64,000 nucleotides of DNA from Planctomycetota bacterium (GCA_022568135.1 JADFFQ010000007.1:25656-89655), one strand, 5' to 3'; shown: positions 50,626 through 59,902, numbered from the stretch's first letter. Notes: generated by a model from the letters alone, not told the origin. Numbers and translations are program-made.

Positions 50626-53600
50626 TTAGGCCGAAGCGCCCCCAGGCTCCTGCTTGATCCACTTGTCCGTCATGGCGGTCTGGGTCCCGGGCGCGGCTTC
50701 GCCCGGCCGCGCGAATCTGACCACCAACGGAGCCGCAATGGCGACCGAGCTGTAGGTGCCCACGATGATGCCGGCCAGCAGGCAGAACGCAAACGGGCGG
50801 ATTCCGCTGCCGCCCGCTCCATACATGATGCCCACCGCCAACAGGGTGGTGAACGAGGTCAGCACCGTTCGGCTGATGGTCTGATTGATCGAGCGGTTCA
50901 CGATATCTGCAGTAGGTATCGGCAATTTCCCGCGGTTCTCACGAATGCGATCGAGGATGACGATCGTGTCGTTGAGCGAATAGCCGATGATGGTGAGCAG
51001 CGCCGCCACCACCCCCAGGTCGATGCGGAACTCTTCTATCAGCAGCAGCGAGGACAAGGCACTTCGGCCGATCCATGCCGACAGGGCCAGCAATCCCAGC
51101 GCGATCGCCACATCATGCACCAAGGCGACGATCGCCGCCATCGAGTAGCGCAGTGAGCCAAAACGGACCCAGATGTACACCAGAATCCCCAGCAGACTCA
51201 GCGCCACGGCCATGACTGCTGCGGCCGCAAGCGTCGCGGCGACGGCGGACGAGTAACTGCTGACCTGTTCCAAACTGGTTTGACGCTGCAGGGCTTGGGA
51301 AACAAGCCGCCACTCCGCCTGCGCCAGACCACGGTCCCAGAGATCAAAGTCAACATCGAAGAAGCTCAGTTGGGGGTCGTAGACGGCCACGGCGACGGAT
51401 ACATAGCCCTGGCTCGGATCGATCGGATCAGCGGGCTTGAGGCCGAAGACACCAACCTCGCGGCCGACGTAGTTGGCGGAGTCCGGCTGGGCCCGCATGC
51501 GATCGATGCGCTTTGCTACATCGTCAGTGCTCACAGGCGGGTCGATATCGTTGATCACGATCGCGACACCACCGAGGAATTCGCTGACTCGATCGGTGTA
51601 TCTCGGTTGGTCGATATTCTCACCGAGGATGTCATTCACAATGGGGTAGGTGTGGGCGGCGTGGTCGTCCGACCCGGCCCCGTCGAAGTCAAGTGGGCGC
51701 GTGACATCCAACTGCTCGCCGAACTCCGCACCGATCGCGGCGACGACCACATCGGTGATTGTCTCCTCTTCACTGAGATTCTTGGGGCTGGCCACCTTGA
51801 TCTGGAAGCTCGCGCAGTGCACGATGCCGTCACGGATCTCGGTCCTTCCGACGGTCAGGACGCTGGCCTTTCCCATCTCGTGCAGAATGCTCAGCACCAC
51901 GCTGAGCTGTGGATCACGATCGAATTGATCGATGGGTGGCAGATCACCCGTCGCACGGTCGATCACCCCGGCGCTGCGCAAGGCGCTGAGCAGGCGGGTT
52001 CGTTGCTGCGTCTGCTCGCCGCCTGTGGGCTGGGGATCAAACAAGGTTGCCAGCCTGCGGACGCGGGTCTCCACGCCGTCTTGGCCGGTGTGGGGAAGCC
52101 AGCGGCGCACGGGGTCGCCGCGCTGGTCGAACAGGTCCGGCTCACCATCACGATCGTCGTCGATGACGGCGGTGCGAATCGTGACCGACACCCCTCCGCG
52201 AAGCTCCGTGTCGAACATATCAACCCCACGAGCGGCCACCAGAGTCACAGCCCCCACAATGGCCAGGGCGCTGAGGACCCAGAACACCTTGCGCAATCCC
52301 ATCCAGTCGATGTTTGGATGCAGCATCCGGTCTATCGCGGGAAAGACCGTGGGCAGCATCGGCAACCGCCGGAACTTCGCCACGTCCGTGTACAGCTCGT
52401 AGATGACACGGGTCACGAACAGGGCCGTGAACAGCGTGGCACAAATGCCGATGGAAAGCGTCAAGGCAAATCCCTTGACCTCGGTTGTGGCCGTGCGGAA
52501 CAACACGAAGCAGACGATGAGGTTGGTGACGTTGGCGTCAATGATCGTGCTCAGGGCCTTGCCGTACCCCACACGAATCGCAACGCGGAGATCCACATCG
52601 CCGCTAACCAGCTCTTCGCGGATGCGCTCGTAGATCAGAACGTTGGCATCGACGGCCATGCCGATGGTCAACACGATGCCGGCCAGCCCCGGCAGTGTGA
52701 ACGTGCCGTTGATAAACGCCATGAACCCGAAGATGAACACCCCGTTGGCCAGCAGGGCAAAGGCGGCGACCATGCCGGCAAAGAAGTAGTACACCATCAT
52801 GAACAGCACCACCGCGACGATCGCGATCAGGCACGCGTTGAGCCCGCGATTCAGGTTGTCCTCTCCGATCGACGGCCCCAGCGTGTTGATGGCGATCGGA
52901 TTGGGAGACAGCCTGGCCCCCAAGGACCCAGCCGCAAGCACGCGAGTGAGATAGCTCAGCTCGGCAACGCTGAACGTGCCGGTGATGACGCCCTGGCTAC
53001 CGATCTGGCTCTGCAGGGTCGGGGCCGAATACACCTGCCCATCCAGCACGATGGCCATGGGTTCGCCGACGTGCGGCCCGGTCAGTCGGTTCATCAGAGC
53101 GCCGCCGGGAGCATCCAGGCGAAAGCTGATGGCGGGCCGGCCGAGATTGTCAGACGTGGGGTTGGTGGAGACGATGCTCCACTTGCGATCGCCCTCGTGG
53201 GTCATGCTCCTTTGGTCGGTGATGTAAAGCAGCAGGAAGTACTGCCCGTCGCGCTCGGCCGCCACAAGATCGAGGCCGCCGGGACGGGATCTGCCGAAGA
53301 AAACCACGGGATCGGCCTGCAGGTCCGCCAGTTGTTGGGGCGTGTCATACCACTGCTTGAGGTCGTTGATGGGAAACCACCCCGCCACCAGCGAGTCGGT
53401 GTTCAGGGGTCCGCGCTCCGCAAGCTGCGTGCGAAGGTCATCGGGATTCACGCCCTGCGGATCGCTGGCCCGCACCGCGATGTGAAACTCCAACACCCCG
53501 GCCCCGCGCAGCAGGCGCATAAGGTCTTGCGGGTCGTCGAAGCCGGTGCGCTTGGCGGCGTAGGCGTCGTAGGCTGCCGCCACGCCCTCCAGATCGTCGG

Positions 53601-54372
53601 CGAGGTGTGGGAACTCATCCTTGAGGTTCTGCAACTCGATATCGCGTTGGCTGGGCTTGGTCAGGAGCTCGCCGGTGATCGCGTCCTCGATCTGTTTGCC
53701 AGACTCATCTCTCAACGGCTCGCGCTTGTCCGAAAGCCGCAGGGCCCGCTCCATCCGTGAGCGGTCGAGGCTGAGGCGCAGAACCTGGAGACGCAGATCG
53801 TCGAAGTCAACCTCCGCATCGGCGACGGCCTGCTGCAGCGGCCGCAGGTCCTGGGGCGAATCGCCGGCCTGCTCCGCCTTGTCCAGGGCGTCCCAGGCCG
53901 ATTGAAGCTCGTCGTAGGCCTCTTGCAGCAGCGTGATCCTCTGCCTGCGTATTCCTTCTCCCCCGAACCGCTGGACCGCCTGCTTGGTCTCCAGCGCCGT
54001 TTGCAGTTGACTGGGGGGAATCCGCGCCTCACGCAGCAAGGCGTCGCGGGCATCCTCGTAGGCGATGCGCAGGGTCCGAACCTCCTCGTTGGGAACCGGC
54101 ATGACGATCTCGATCCGGTCCTGACCCAATGGCTGCATCGAGATATCCAGCACGCCTTTCGGATTCACCCGCTCCTGGAGCACCGTGATGACCTGGGTCA
54201 AGATCGCCTGCGGATCGGTGGCGCCCTGGGGCATGTGGACGGCGTAGATCAGGCTCACCCCGCCCCGCAGGTCCTTGCCCAGGCGGATACGCTCCCCCGG
54301 CGGATAGATCGACAACACAAACAACCCCAGCAGCCCGGCGATGAGGAGGATCTTCCAGATGAGGTTTCGCAT
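50626..54372 (-). CDS. secDF: SecD-SecF fusion protein translocase subunit
   Basis: A 1248-residue fusion driving late stages of Sec export with the proton-motive force. The SecD half has TM1 (about 5-24), the periplasmic P1 region and five helices with the signature LTIGMAVDANVLIYERIREEL (about 580). The SecF half begins near 700, and has SLNDTIVILDRIRENRGKL (about 1135). A charged coiled-coil stretch of roughly 150 residues (about 125-275) interrupts the SecD periplasmic domain, and a second long insertion (about 770-930) precedes the SecF domain. tgt-yajC-secDF gene order is conserved in many bacteria. Confidence 0.94.
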   Translation of the reverse strand: MRNLIWKILLIAGLLGLFVLSIYPPGERIRLGKDLRGGVSLIYAVHMPQGATDPQAILTQVITVLQERVNPKGVLDISMQPLGQDRIEIVMPVPNEEVRTLRIAYEDARDALLREARIPPSQLQTALETKQAVQRFGGEGIRRQRITLLQEAYDELQSAWDALDKAEQAGDSPQDLRPLQQAVADAEVDFDDLRLQVLRLSLDRSRMERALRLSDKREPLRDESGKQIEDAITGELLTKPSQRDIELQNLKDEFPHLADDLEGVAAAYDAYAAKRTGFDDPQDLMRLLRGAGVLEFHIAVRASDPQGVNPDDLRTQLAERGPLNTDSLVAGWFPINDLKQWYDTPQQLADLQADPVVFFGRSRPGGLDLVAAERDGQYFLLLYITDQRSMTHEGDRKWSIVSTNPTSDNLGRPAISFRLDAPGGALMNRLTGPHVGEPMAIVLDGQVYSAPTLQSQIGSQGVITGTFSVAELSYLTRVLAAGSLGARLSPNPIAINTLGPSIGEDNLNRGLNACLIAIVAVVLFMMVYYFFAGMVAAFALLANGVFIFGFMAFINGTFTLPGLAGIVLTIGMAVDANVLIYERIREELVSGDVDLRVAIRVGYGKALSTIIDANVTNLIVCFVLFRTATTEVKGFALTLSIGICATLFTALFVTRVIYELYTDVAKFRRLPMLPTVFPAIDRMLHPNIDWMGLRKVFWVLSALAIVGAVTLVAARGVDMFDTELRGGVSVTIRTAVIDDDRDGEPDLFDQRGDPVRRWLPHTGQDGVETRVRRLATLFDPQPTGGEQTQQRTRLLSALRSAGVIDRATGDLPPIDQFDRDPQLSVVLSILHEMGKASVLTVGRTEIRDGIVHCASFQIKVASPKNLSEEETITDVVVAAIGAEFGEQLDVTRPLDFDGAGSDDHAAHTYPIVNDILGENIDQPRYTDRVSEFLGGVAIVINDIDPPVSTDDVAKRIDRMRAQPDSANYVGREVGVFGLKPADPIDPSQGYVSVAVAVYDPQLSFFDVDFDLWDRGLAQAEWRLVSQALQRQTSLEQVSSYSSAVAATLAAAAVMAVALSLLGILVYIWVRFGSLRYSMAAIVALVHDVAIALGLLALSAWIGRSALSSLLLIEEFRIDLGVVAALLTIIGYSLNDTIVILDRIRENRGKLPIPTADIVNRSINQTISRTVLTSFTTLLAVGIMYGAGGSGIRPFAFCLLAGIIVGTYSSVAIAAPLVVRFARPGEAAPGTQTAMTDKWIKQEPGGASA

Positions 54373-54416
54373 AGCAGAGCGTTGCTGCTGCTCGAGGGGC
54401 CAAGCAGCGCCGGCTT

Positions 54417-54890
54417 TCAGTCAGCGCTGGCTTCCAACGAAGGCTTGCTCGCAGGGCCATCGTCGAGCACCTGCTGAATCGAGGATCGAGCGAAGGTGAT
54501 TCGCGTGTTGGATGACTCATCGACCTTGAGGACGACGGTGTCCGCCTTCACCTCCACGATGGACCCGATGACGCCGCCGACGGTCTGCACCACGTCGTGT
54601 TTCTTCACCGCGCTGATCATGGATTGGCGCTTCTTGCGATCCCGCCGCTGGCCGAGAAACGAGAAGGCGATCATGACAACGAACACAAGCCCCAGGACAA
54701 AAATAAGGTTGCCGCCCAATAGTGAGCTGTCTCGGGCGGGGGCGCCTTGAGAGCCAGCGGCGCCAGTCAGCGGCGCGCCTTCACCCGGTGGAGGCGGCAG
54801 CAGACCCTCGCCCGAAATTGCCTCTGGACCACCCTCCTGGGCCAGGGTGAACACGTACAAGTCGATGTCAAACATGGTGTGGTTCCGCAT
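54417..54890 (-). CDS. yajC: Preprotein translocase subunit YajC
   Basis: A 157-residue SecDF accessory protein. One membrane helix (about 62-80, NLIFVLGLVFVVMIAFSFL) is followed by RRDRKKRQSMISAVKKHDVVQTVGGVIGSIVEVKADTVVLKV, the typical YajC cytoplasmic domain. A Pro/Gly-rich stretch of about 60 residues before the helix is longer than in E. coli. The ATG at 54890 overlaps the tgt stop by one base; an ATG at 54875 (MFDIDLYVF) is an alternative. Confidence 0.92.
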   Translation of the reverse strand: MRNHTMFDIDLYVFTLAQEGGPEAISGEGLLPPPPGEGAPLTGAAGSQGAPARDSSLLGGNLIFVLGLVFVVMIAFSFLGQRRDRKKRQSMISAVKKHDVVQTVGGVIGSIVEVKADTVVLKVDESSNTRITFARSSIQQVLDDGPASKPSLEASAD

Positions 54891-56131
54891 CAAGAATCTT
54901 TGGGGTCGTGGAGCCCGTCCGCGGCCTCGTCGGGGGCGCCGGATTCGAGCACCGGCCACGATCGTAGCAGGTCGGACCAGGAATCTTCGCGTATTGCCCC
55001 ATGAATGTCCAGCATGAGGCGTTGGAAGTGGCGAATGTTGTGGAGGCTCAAGAGTATCGGCCCCAGCATCTCCCCGGCCAGGAACAAATGACGTAGATAC
55101 GCCAGCGAGAACCCTTGGGCACAGGCGACACAATCGCAGCCGACCTCCACGACCCGCTGGTCCTCACGGAACCGGGCATTGCGAAGGTGCATCCGGCCGC
55201 GGCGCGTGAAGGCGTTGGCGTTGCGCCCGTTGCGGGTGGGCAGGACACAGTCGAACATGTCTGCCCCGGCCCGCACCGCCGCGACAAGGTCACGTTCGTA
55301 GCCCACCCCCATCACGTAGCGAGGCTTGTCGGCGGGTAGCAGGGGAGCCGTGAACTGCACGACCTCATGGATCAGCTTCGGCTCCTCTCCCATGGCCACC
55401 CCGCCGATCGCATAGCCCGGCAGCTCGACGTTGCACACCGCCTCGACCGATGCGCGTCGCAGCTGAAGGTCCGTGCCGCCTTGAACAATGCCAAATAGAG
55501 CCTGCTCATCGGGGCGCTGGTGCGCGGCCCGGCATTGCTCAAGCCATCTTACCGTTCGATGGTGGGCCACGCGTAGCTCGTCGCGGAGGCCGGTCGTGGA
55601 GGTCGTCGCATCGTCCCGTTGTGGGCCGGCGGAACTCCCGGTCCGACGGTTCGAGCCGACACGTTCGACGCACGTCCGACAATCATCGAACGCCATGATG
55701 ATGTCCGCCCCCAGCGCATTTTGCACCTCGATGGAACGTTGCGGCCCCAGATGAACCATGCTGCCGTCGATGATGGAGCGGAATGTCACGCCGTCGTCGT
55801 CGATGCGGTTGATGTCGGCCATGGAATACGCCTGATAGCCGCCGGAGTCCGTGAGGATGGGCCCGTCCCAGGCCATGAACCGGTGCAAGCCGCCCAGGCG
55901 AGCGATGAGCTCAGCCCCGGGTCGAAGCATGAGGTGATACGCGTTGGCGAGCACGATCTGCGTGCCGGTCGATCGGAGCTGCTGCGGGCTGAGCCCTCTG
56001 ACCGAGCCTCGGCTGCCCACGGGGATGAATGCCGGCGTGTCAAACGAACCGTGCGGTGTTTCGATGCGGCCGAGTCGTGCGGCGGAACTTCGGCACTGAG
56101 CGAGGACGGTGAACCGCAGCGGAGTGGACAT
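54890..56131 (-). CDS. tgt: Queuine tRNA-ribosyltransferase
   Basis: A 413-residue enzyme exchanging guanine 34 for preQ1/queuine in tRNA. Motifs: LANAYHLMLRPG, ILTDSGGYQAYS, the catalytic aspartate in DIIMAFDDC, GVAMGEEP, MGVGYERDLVAAVRAGADMFDCVLPTRNGRN, and the zinc ligands CDCVAC followed by the distal His in LSLHNIRHF. About 30 extra residues (RVGSNRRTGSSAG to TTGLRDE) are inserted after CRTC. The start is placed at 56131, because the 14 upstream in-frame codons are encoded by a heptamer repeat. Confidence 0.95.
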   Translation of the reverse strand: MSTPLRFTVLAQCRSSAARLGRIETPHGSFDTPAFIPVGSRGSVRGLSPQQLRSTGTQIVLANAYHLMLRPGAELIARLGGLHRFMAWDGPILTDSGGYQAYSMADINRIDDDGVTFRSIIDGSMVHLGPQRSIEVQNALGADIIMAFDDCRTCVERVGSNRRTGSSAGPQRDDATTSTTGLRDELRVAHHRTVRWLEQCRAAHQRPDEQALFGIVQGGTDLQLRRASVEAVCNVELPGYAIGGVAMGEEPKLIHEVVQFTAPLLPADKPRYVMGVGYERDLVAAVRAGADMFDCVLPTRNGRNANAFTRRGRMHLRNARFREDQRVVEVGCDCVACAQGFSLAYLRHLFLAGEMLGPILLSLHNIRHFQRLMLDIHGAIREDSWSDLLRSWPVLESGAPDEAADGLHDPKDS

Positions 56132-56133
56132 GG

Positions 56134-56231
56134 GGGCAGGCTTGAGGCGTGAAGGCTTGAGCACTGGCGACACACGGGCAACGGGCAGCGGCTGGGCCCG
56201 GCAAGCCTCAGGTCTGAAGCCTCAAATCTCC
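56134..56231 (+). repeat. Long degenerate heptamer array, 14 units
   Basis: Fourteen consecutive 7-mers run in strict phase from GGGCAGG through CTTGAGG, CGTGAAG, GGGCAAC, AGCCTCA, GGTCTGA and AGCCTCA. It starts three bases from the tgt start and its penultimate unit contains the stop codon of the rhomboid gene (complement of 56222-56224). Confidence 0.7.
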
Positions 56232-57328
56232 TTTTGCGACGCTTCGCGCAGGATGCGCTTCTCCTTTTCGGTGAGGCTATGCAGCCCGCCGGCGCTGATC
56301 TTGTCCAGAATGCGATCAACTTGGCCGCGCCGGGCGGTGGATCGACCCAACGCGGATCGTCCGCGCTTGCCCCGGTAGTGGTGCGAAGTGGGATCGACTC
56401 GCCCCAGGATGTCGAAAAACCCGTGGAGGTGCTGGGGATGGCGGATGAAGTAGAACCCAGCGATGGCCCCGCCAAGGTGCCCGGCTTCGCCGCCAGCGTT
56501 CGGCCCGCCGCGGATCACCCAGAACAGCGCCAGCGCCACCAGAGCATAGGCGAGTGTTCTCAACCGCATCGGCAGGAAGAGGAATAGCAGCACGGTGGCA
56601 TTCGGGGCTAGAAACGCCCCGGCCATCAGCACGCCGAACACGCCCGCGGAGGCGCCAATCAACGGTGTATTGGGATTATTGAACAGGAGGCCGCGTATCT
56701 GCACATCGGACCCAAAGAACTGCGTCGCCACGTATCCGCTGAGGTTCAACAGGCAATACATCAAAGCGCCGAAGATGCCGCACAGCAGGTAGAACGCGAG
56801 GTAACGCTTCGAACCGAGGTATTGTTCGACCATGGAGCCGAAGAAATACAGTGCCAGCATGTTGAAGAACAAATGACCAAGGCCGGCGTGCAGGAACTGG
56901 AAGCCGATCAATCGCCAGAACTCCATCTTGATGAAGCCCCGCGCCGTGGAGAAGTGAAGGAAGCTCTCGATGAAACGCATACCCTGGAGATGATTGACAG
57001 CGACCCTCACCCGTCCTTGCGGCGTATCCAAATACACCGACTGGCGGCCAAGCACGGGCCTGCCGCGCGAGTCGCGATGCGTCACCGTCCGCTTGTCCAC
57101 GACAAGCACCGAGGCGTCCAGTGCGGCGAAGTCCTGCGGCTCGATCACCGCTACCGTCTGCATCAACACCAAGCGTCTCGGGGTGAACTCGTCGATCACA
57201 AACACCGCGACGCAGATCACGATGAGCCAGGTGTTGACCGACCACATGCGCATCGACGTCAGCGGGCTGCGCCCCTGCGCCGCTCCCGGTGGCGGTCTGC
57301 GGATGTAGTCGCGGTCGTAAATCCCCAT
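56222..57328 (-). CDS. Rhomboid-family intramembrane serine protease
   Basis: A 368-residue protein. The catalytic serine is in GASAGVFGVLMAG (about residue 232) and the histidine in AGHLGGAIAG (about 285); FLHAGLGHLFFNMLALYFFGSMVE is the family's helix 2 region. About 70 residues between helix 1 and the core form an extra periplasmic domain. The cytosolic tail, GQVDRILDKISAGGLHSLTEKEKRILREAS, closely resembles the tail of the neighbouring M50 protease. The stop codon comes from a heptamer array. Confidence 0.9.
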   Translation of the reverse strand: MGIYDRDYIRRPPPGAAQGRSPLTSMRMWSVNTWLIVICVAVFVIDEFTPRRLVLMQTVAVIEPQDFAALDASVLVVDKRTVTHRDSRGRPVLGRQSVYLDTPQGRVRVAVNHLQGMRFIESFLHFSTARGFIKMEFWRLIGFQFLHAGLGHLFFNMLALYFFGSMVEQYLGSKRYLAFYLLCGIFGALMYCLLNLSGYVATQFFGSDVQIRGLLFNNPNTPLIGASAGVFGVLMAGAFLAPNATVLLFLFLPMRLRTLAYALVALALFWVIRGGPNAGGEAGHLGGAIAGFYFIRHPQHLHGFFDILGRVDPTSHHYRGKRGRSALGRSTARRGQVDRILDKISAGGLHSLTEKEKRILREASQKEI

Positions 57329-57391
57329 GCGTAGGTCTTATTCGGATAGTCAGCAGCGTCCTGGCAACAATTCGATGCTGGGAGTTGTGTT

Positions 57392-58492
57392 CTACCGTTC
57401 CTGCCGCTTGCGCTGGGTGGCCCGCTTCAGCAGGCGCTTCTCAGCTGCGGAGAGGCTCTCCATTCCGGATTCGGCGATCTTGTGAAGGATCTGGTCGACC
57501 TGCCCGGACTCCTGCTGCTGCCGAATGGCGCGGCGTTCGACTCGCCGCTGCCGCCGGGACGACCTGGCCGGCTCGGCGTCGGCCGGCTCGCCTTGATCCA
57601 CGCTCGCCGCGAACAGATCAAACTCACCGCCCATGAACTGTTCGGTGAACTCGAGCTGCTTGTGGGTGATGTAACAGGTGATCCCGCCGAACACCGCGAT
57701 CATCACCAGCATTACGCTGGGCATGACGAATCCGGTGATCCCCAGCGCAATGGCTCCGACGTATCCGACGCGGACCGTGAACCGCATCGACCGGGCATAG
57801 CCGAACCTCGGCCAAAGTGCCGCCTGCACGATCCGCCCTCCGTCCAGTGGGAAGATCGGCAGGAGATTGAACAGCAGCAGTACCAAGCTCAACGCGTTGA
57901 TCCAGAACAGGGTCATGTGCGCCCAGGAGCGCGCAATTTCCGGCTGGATCAGGCCGGCTTCGAGTTTGAATGGGTTGGGAATCGCCAGCCCCCACTGCCC
58001 GCCGGTGATCAAGACAAGCATGGTTCCAGCCGTGACGCAAAGCACAACATTCACCATCGGTCCACCGGCGGCGGTGGTCAGATGCGCCCTCCAATTGTTG
58101 GGCGGCCGACAGAATGCCAGTCCGCCAAGCGGCCACATGAGAATTTCGTCGGCTTGCCCCCCCACCTTCCGGCACGCCAGGCAGTGGCCGAACTCATGCA
58201 GCAGCACGATTCCGAAGAGGCAGATCATGGCGAGAACCACCGGCCAGAATCCGTGCGAGAAAGGGTCGGCGAGGGTCGCTTTGGCCCGGGCCGCGCGGAT
58301 CACCTCGATCACAATGAAAAGCAGGAAGATCGCGTGCACTCGTACGGTGATGTTCAGGAACCTCCCGACCGTCACCGACCAGGTCATGGGATTATCCAGG
58401 GTGGGACGGATGCCCTGCCAATCGCCGCCCGGACGGCCGAACCGGCGCATCGGGTCATCGTCAGCGGGACCGTCACGATCATGCCAGCTCAT
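57392..58492 (-). CDS. Site-2 protease-type zinc metalloprotease (M50)
   Basis: A protein of about 366 residues. HEFGH (about 99-103) is the zinc motif and FPLDGGRIV the distal aspartate motif. About five membrane helices are visible. The start at 58492 forms ATGA with the Nudix stop. The C-terminal tail GQVDQILHKIAESGMESLSAAEKRLLKRAT closely matches the tail of the adjacent rhomboid protease. S2P enzymes cut membrane-bound substrates such as anti-sigma factors. Confidence 0.9.
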   Translation of the reverse strand: MSWHDRDGPADDDPMRRFGRPGGDWQGIRPTLDNPMTWSVTVGRFLNITVRVHAIFLLFIVIEVIRAARAKATLADPFSHGFWPVVLAMICLFGIVLLHEFGHCLACRKVGGQADEILMWPLGGLAFCRPPNNWRAHLTTAAGGPMVNVVLCVTAGTMLVLITGGQWGLAIPNPFKLEAGLIQPEIARSWAHMTLFWINALSLVLLLFNLLPIFPLDGGRIVQAALWPRFGYARSMRFTVRVGYVGAIALGITGFVMPSVMLVMIAVFGGITCYITHKQLEFTEQFMGGEFDLFAASVDQGEPADAEPARSSRRQRRVERRAIRQQQESGQVDQILHKIAESGMESLSAAEKRLLKRATQRKRQER

Positions 58493-59025
58493 GCCGAGAA
58501 GCCCCTGCTGTCTCGGGCCCACATCATCAGCCCGGCGATCGTTTTTCCGTCGCGTATCCGGCCGTCGTCGATCATGGTCAGGGCATCATGGCGTGCGACG
58601 GTCTCGACCTCGATCTGTTCGCCGGGATCGAGCCGCTGGCCCATGAACTGAAGATCTTCGGCCACAAACACGTGCATCAACTCATCACAGAAGCCAGGCG
58701 AAGTGTAGAACTCGCCGAGCTTCCGCAGGCGCCCGGGGCGGTAGCCGGTCTCTTCGGCCAGCTCCCGAGAGGCGGCCTGCCGCGGCTCCTCATCAGGCTC
58801 CAAGGTGCCGGCCGGCAGCTCCCACAATTGCTGGTCCACAGCCACGCGATAATTCCGGATCATCACCAGGCGATGCCGGTCCAGCAGCGGGACTACGAGC
58901 ACCGCACCAGGGTGGCGCACGATGTCTCGATAGACCCGGCGCCCCTGCTGGTCGGTCCAGGTCATCGCCTCGACGCTGAACAGCCGCCCGCAATGCAATG
59001 TGCGAACATCAACGGAGTCGTGCAT
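58489..59025 (-). CDS. Nudix hydrolase, ADP-ribose pyrophosphatase type
   Basis: A 178-residue protein. The Nudix box reads GTLEPDEEPRQAASRELAEETGY, with all conserved positions. The flanking VVPLLDRHRLVMIRNYRVAVDQQLWELPAG and YTSPGFCDELMHVFVAEDL match ADP-ribose/GDP-mannose pyrophosphatases. It would recycle nucleoside diphosphate sugars. Its 5' end overlaps the divergent Mla ATPase region; its 3' end overlaps the M50 gene. Confidence 0.9.
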   Translation of the reverse strand: MHDSVDVRTLHCGRLFSVEAMTWTDQQGRRVYRDIVRHPGAVLVVPLLDRHRLVMIRNYRVAVDQQLWELPAGTLEPDEEPRQAASRELAEETGYRPGRLRKLGEFYTSPGFCDELMHVFVAEDLQFMGQRLDPGEQIEVETVARHDALTMIDDGRIRDGKTIAGLMMWARDSRGFSA

Positions 59026-59053
59026 CGCTCTGTATGATCATATGTTGGGCCTC

Positions 59054-59902
59054 ATGAGCACGGACATCGACAATCACAATTCGGCCGACGGAATCGTCCA
59101 GCTGATCGGGGTCAGCAAATGGTTCAACGGGCTCGCGGCGCTCCGTGATGTGACATTGCAGTTCGCTTTGGGCAAGACCACTGTGGTGCTGGGGCCGAGC
59201 GGCTGCGGCAAGACGGTCATGCTCAAGCATATCATCGGCCTGCTCAAACCCGACCGGGGCCAGGTCTGGTTCGAGGGCAGCCGCATCGACACGCTGAGCG
59301 AGACGAGACTCGGCCCGATCCGGCGACAGTTCGGGTTTCTGTTCCAACAGGGAGCGCTCTTCGATTCGATGTCGGTTGGCGACAACGTCGGCTTCCCCCT
59401 CCTTGAGCACACCAATCTGGCGGCGCCGCAGCGCCAGGAGCAGGTCCGGGCCATGCTGGGGATGGTCGGCATGACCGGCTCGATCGACAAGATGCCGGCG
59501 GAGCTGTCCGGAGGGCAGCGCAGGCGCGTCGCGCTGGCCAGGGCGATCGTCCTGCGGCCCAAGATCATCCTCTATGACGAGCCGACGACCGGGCTGGACC
59601 CCATTCGGGCCGGGGTCATCAACCGCCTAATGCTCAGGCTCCAACGCGAGCCCCGCATCACGAGCATCGTGGTCACACACGACCTGGCCAGTGCGTTTCA
59701 AGTCGCGGATGTGATGGTCATGCTCTACGATGGAACAGTCATCATGCAAGGCACGCCCCAAGAGTTTCGCCGGTCCTCCAACCCAATCGTGCAGCGCTTC
59801 CTCCATGGTGAGACGAGCGCAGCTGAACGCGCGGCAATCGCGACCCGTAGCGACGATGACGTGGCGTCGCGCACAACCCGGCAACCGAACAACGAATCGT
59901 GA
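59054..59902 (+). CDS. mlaF: Mla-type ABC transporter ATP-binding protein
   Basis: A 282-residue ATPase. Walker A GPSGCGKTVMLKHIIGLL, signature LSGGQRRRVALARAI, Walker B IILYDEPTTGLDPIRAG and the H-loop VVTHD are intact. FGFLFQQGALFDSMSVGDNVGFPL is typical of MlaF/Ttg2A in phospholipid transport between membranes. The start is uncertain among ATGs at 59000, 59042 and 59054. Its stop overlaps the GTG of the MCE gene (GTGA). The MlaE permease is not in the window. Confidence 0.88.
   Translation: MSTDIDNHNSADGIVQLIGVSKWFNGLAALRDVTLQFALGKTTVVLGPSGCGKTVMLKHIIGLLKPDRGQVWFEGSRIDTLSETRLGPIRRQFGFLFQQGALFDSMSVGDNVGFPLLEHTNLAAPQRQEQVRAMLGMVGMTGSIDKMPAELSGGQRRRVALARAIVLRPKIILYDEPTTGLDPIRAGVINRLMLRLQREPRITSIVVTHDLASAFQVADVMVMLYDGTVIMQGTPQEFRRSSNPIVQRFLHGETSAAERAAIATRSDDDVASRTTRQPNNES

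Noticed and set aside
51280..53760. An 826-codon open frame on the plus strand
   Set aside because: It lies wholly antisense to secDF, has no domain signature, and is explained by the lack of stops in the complementary frame of GC-rich coding DNA.
54891..55133. Upstream extension of yajC
   Set aside because: The 81 extra codons overlap tgt in another frame and lack homology; the ATG at 54890 gives a normal YajC.
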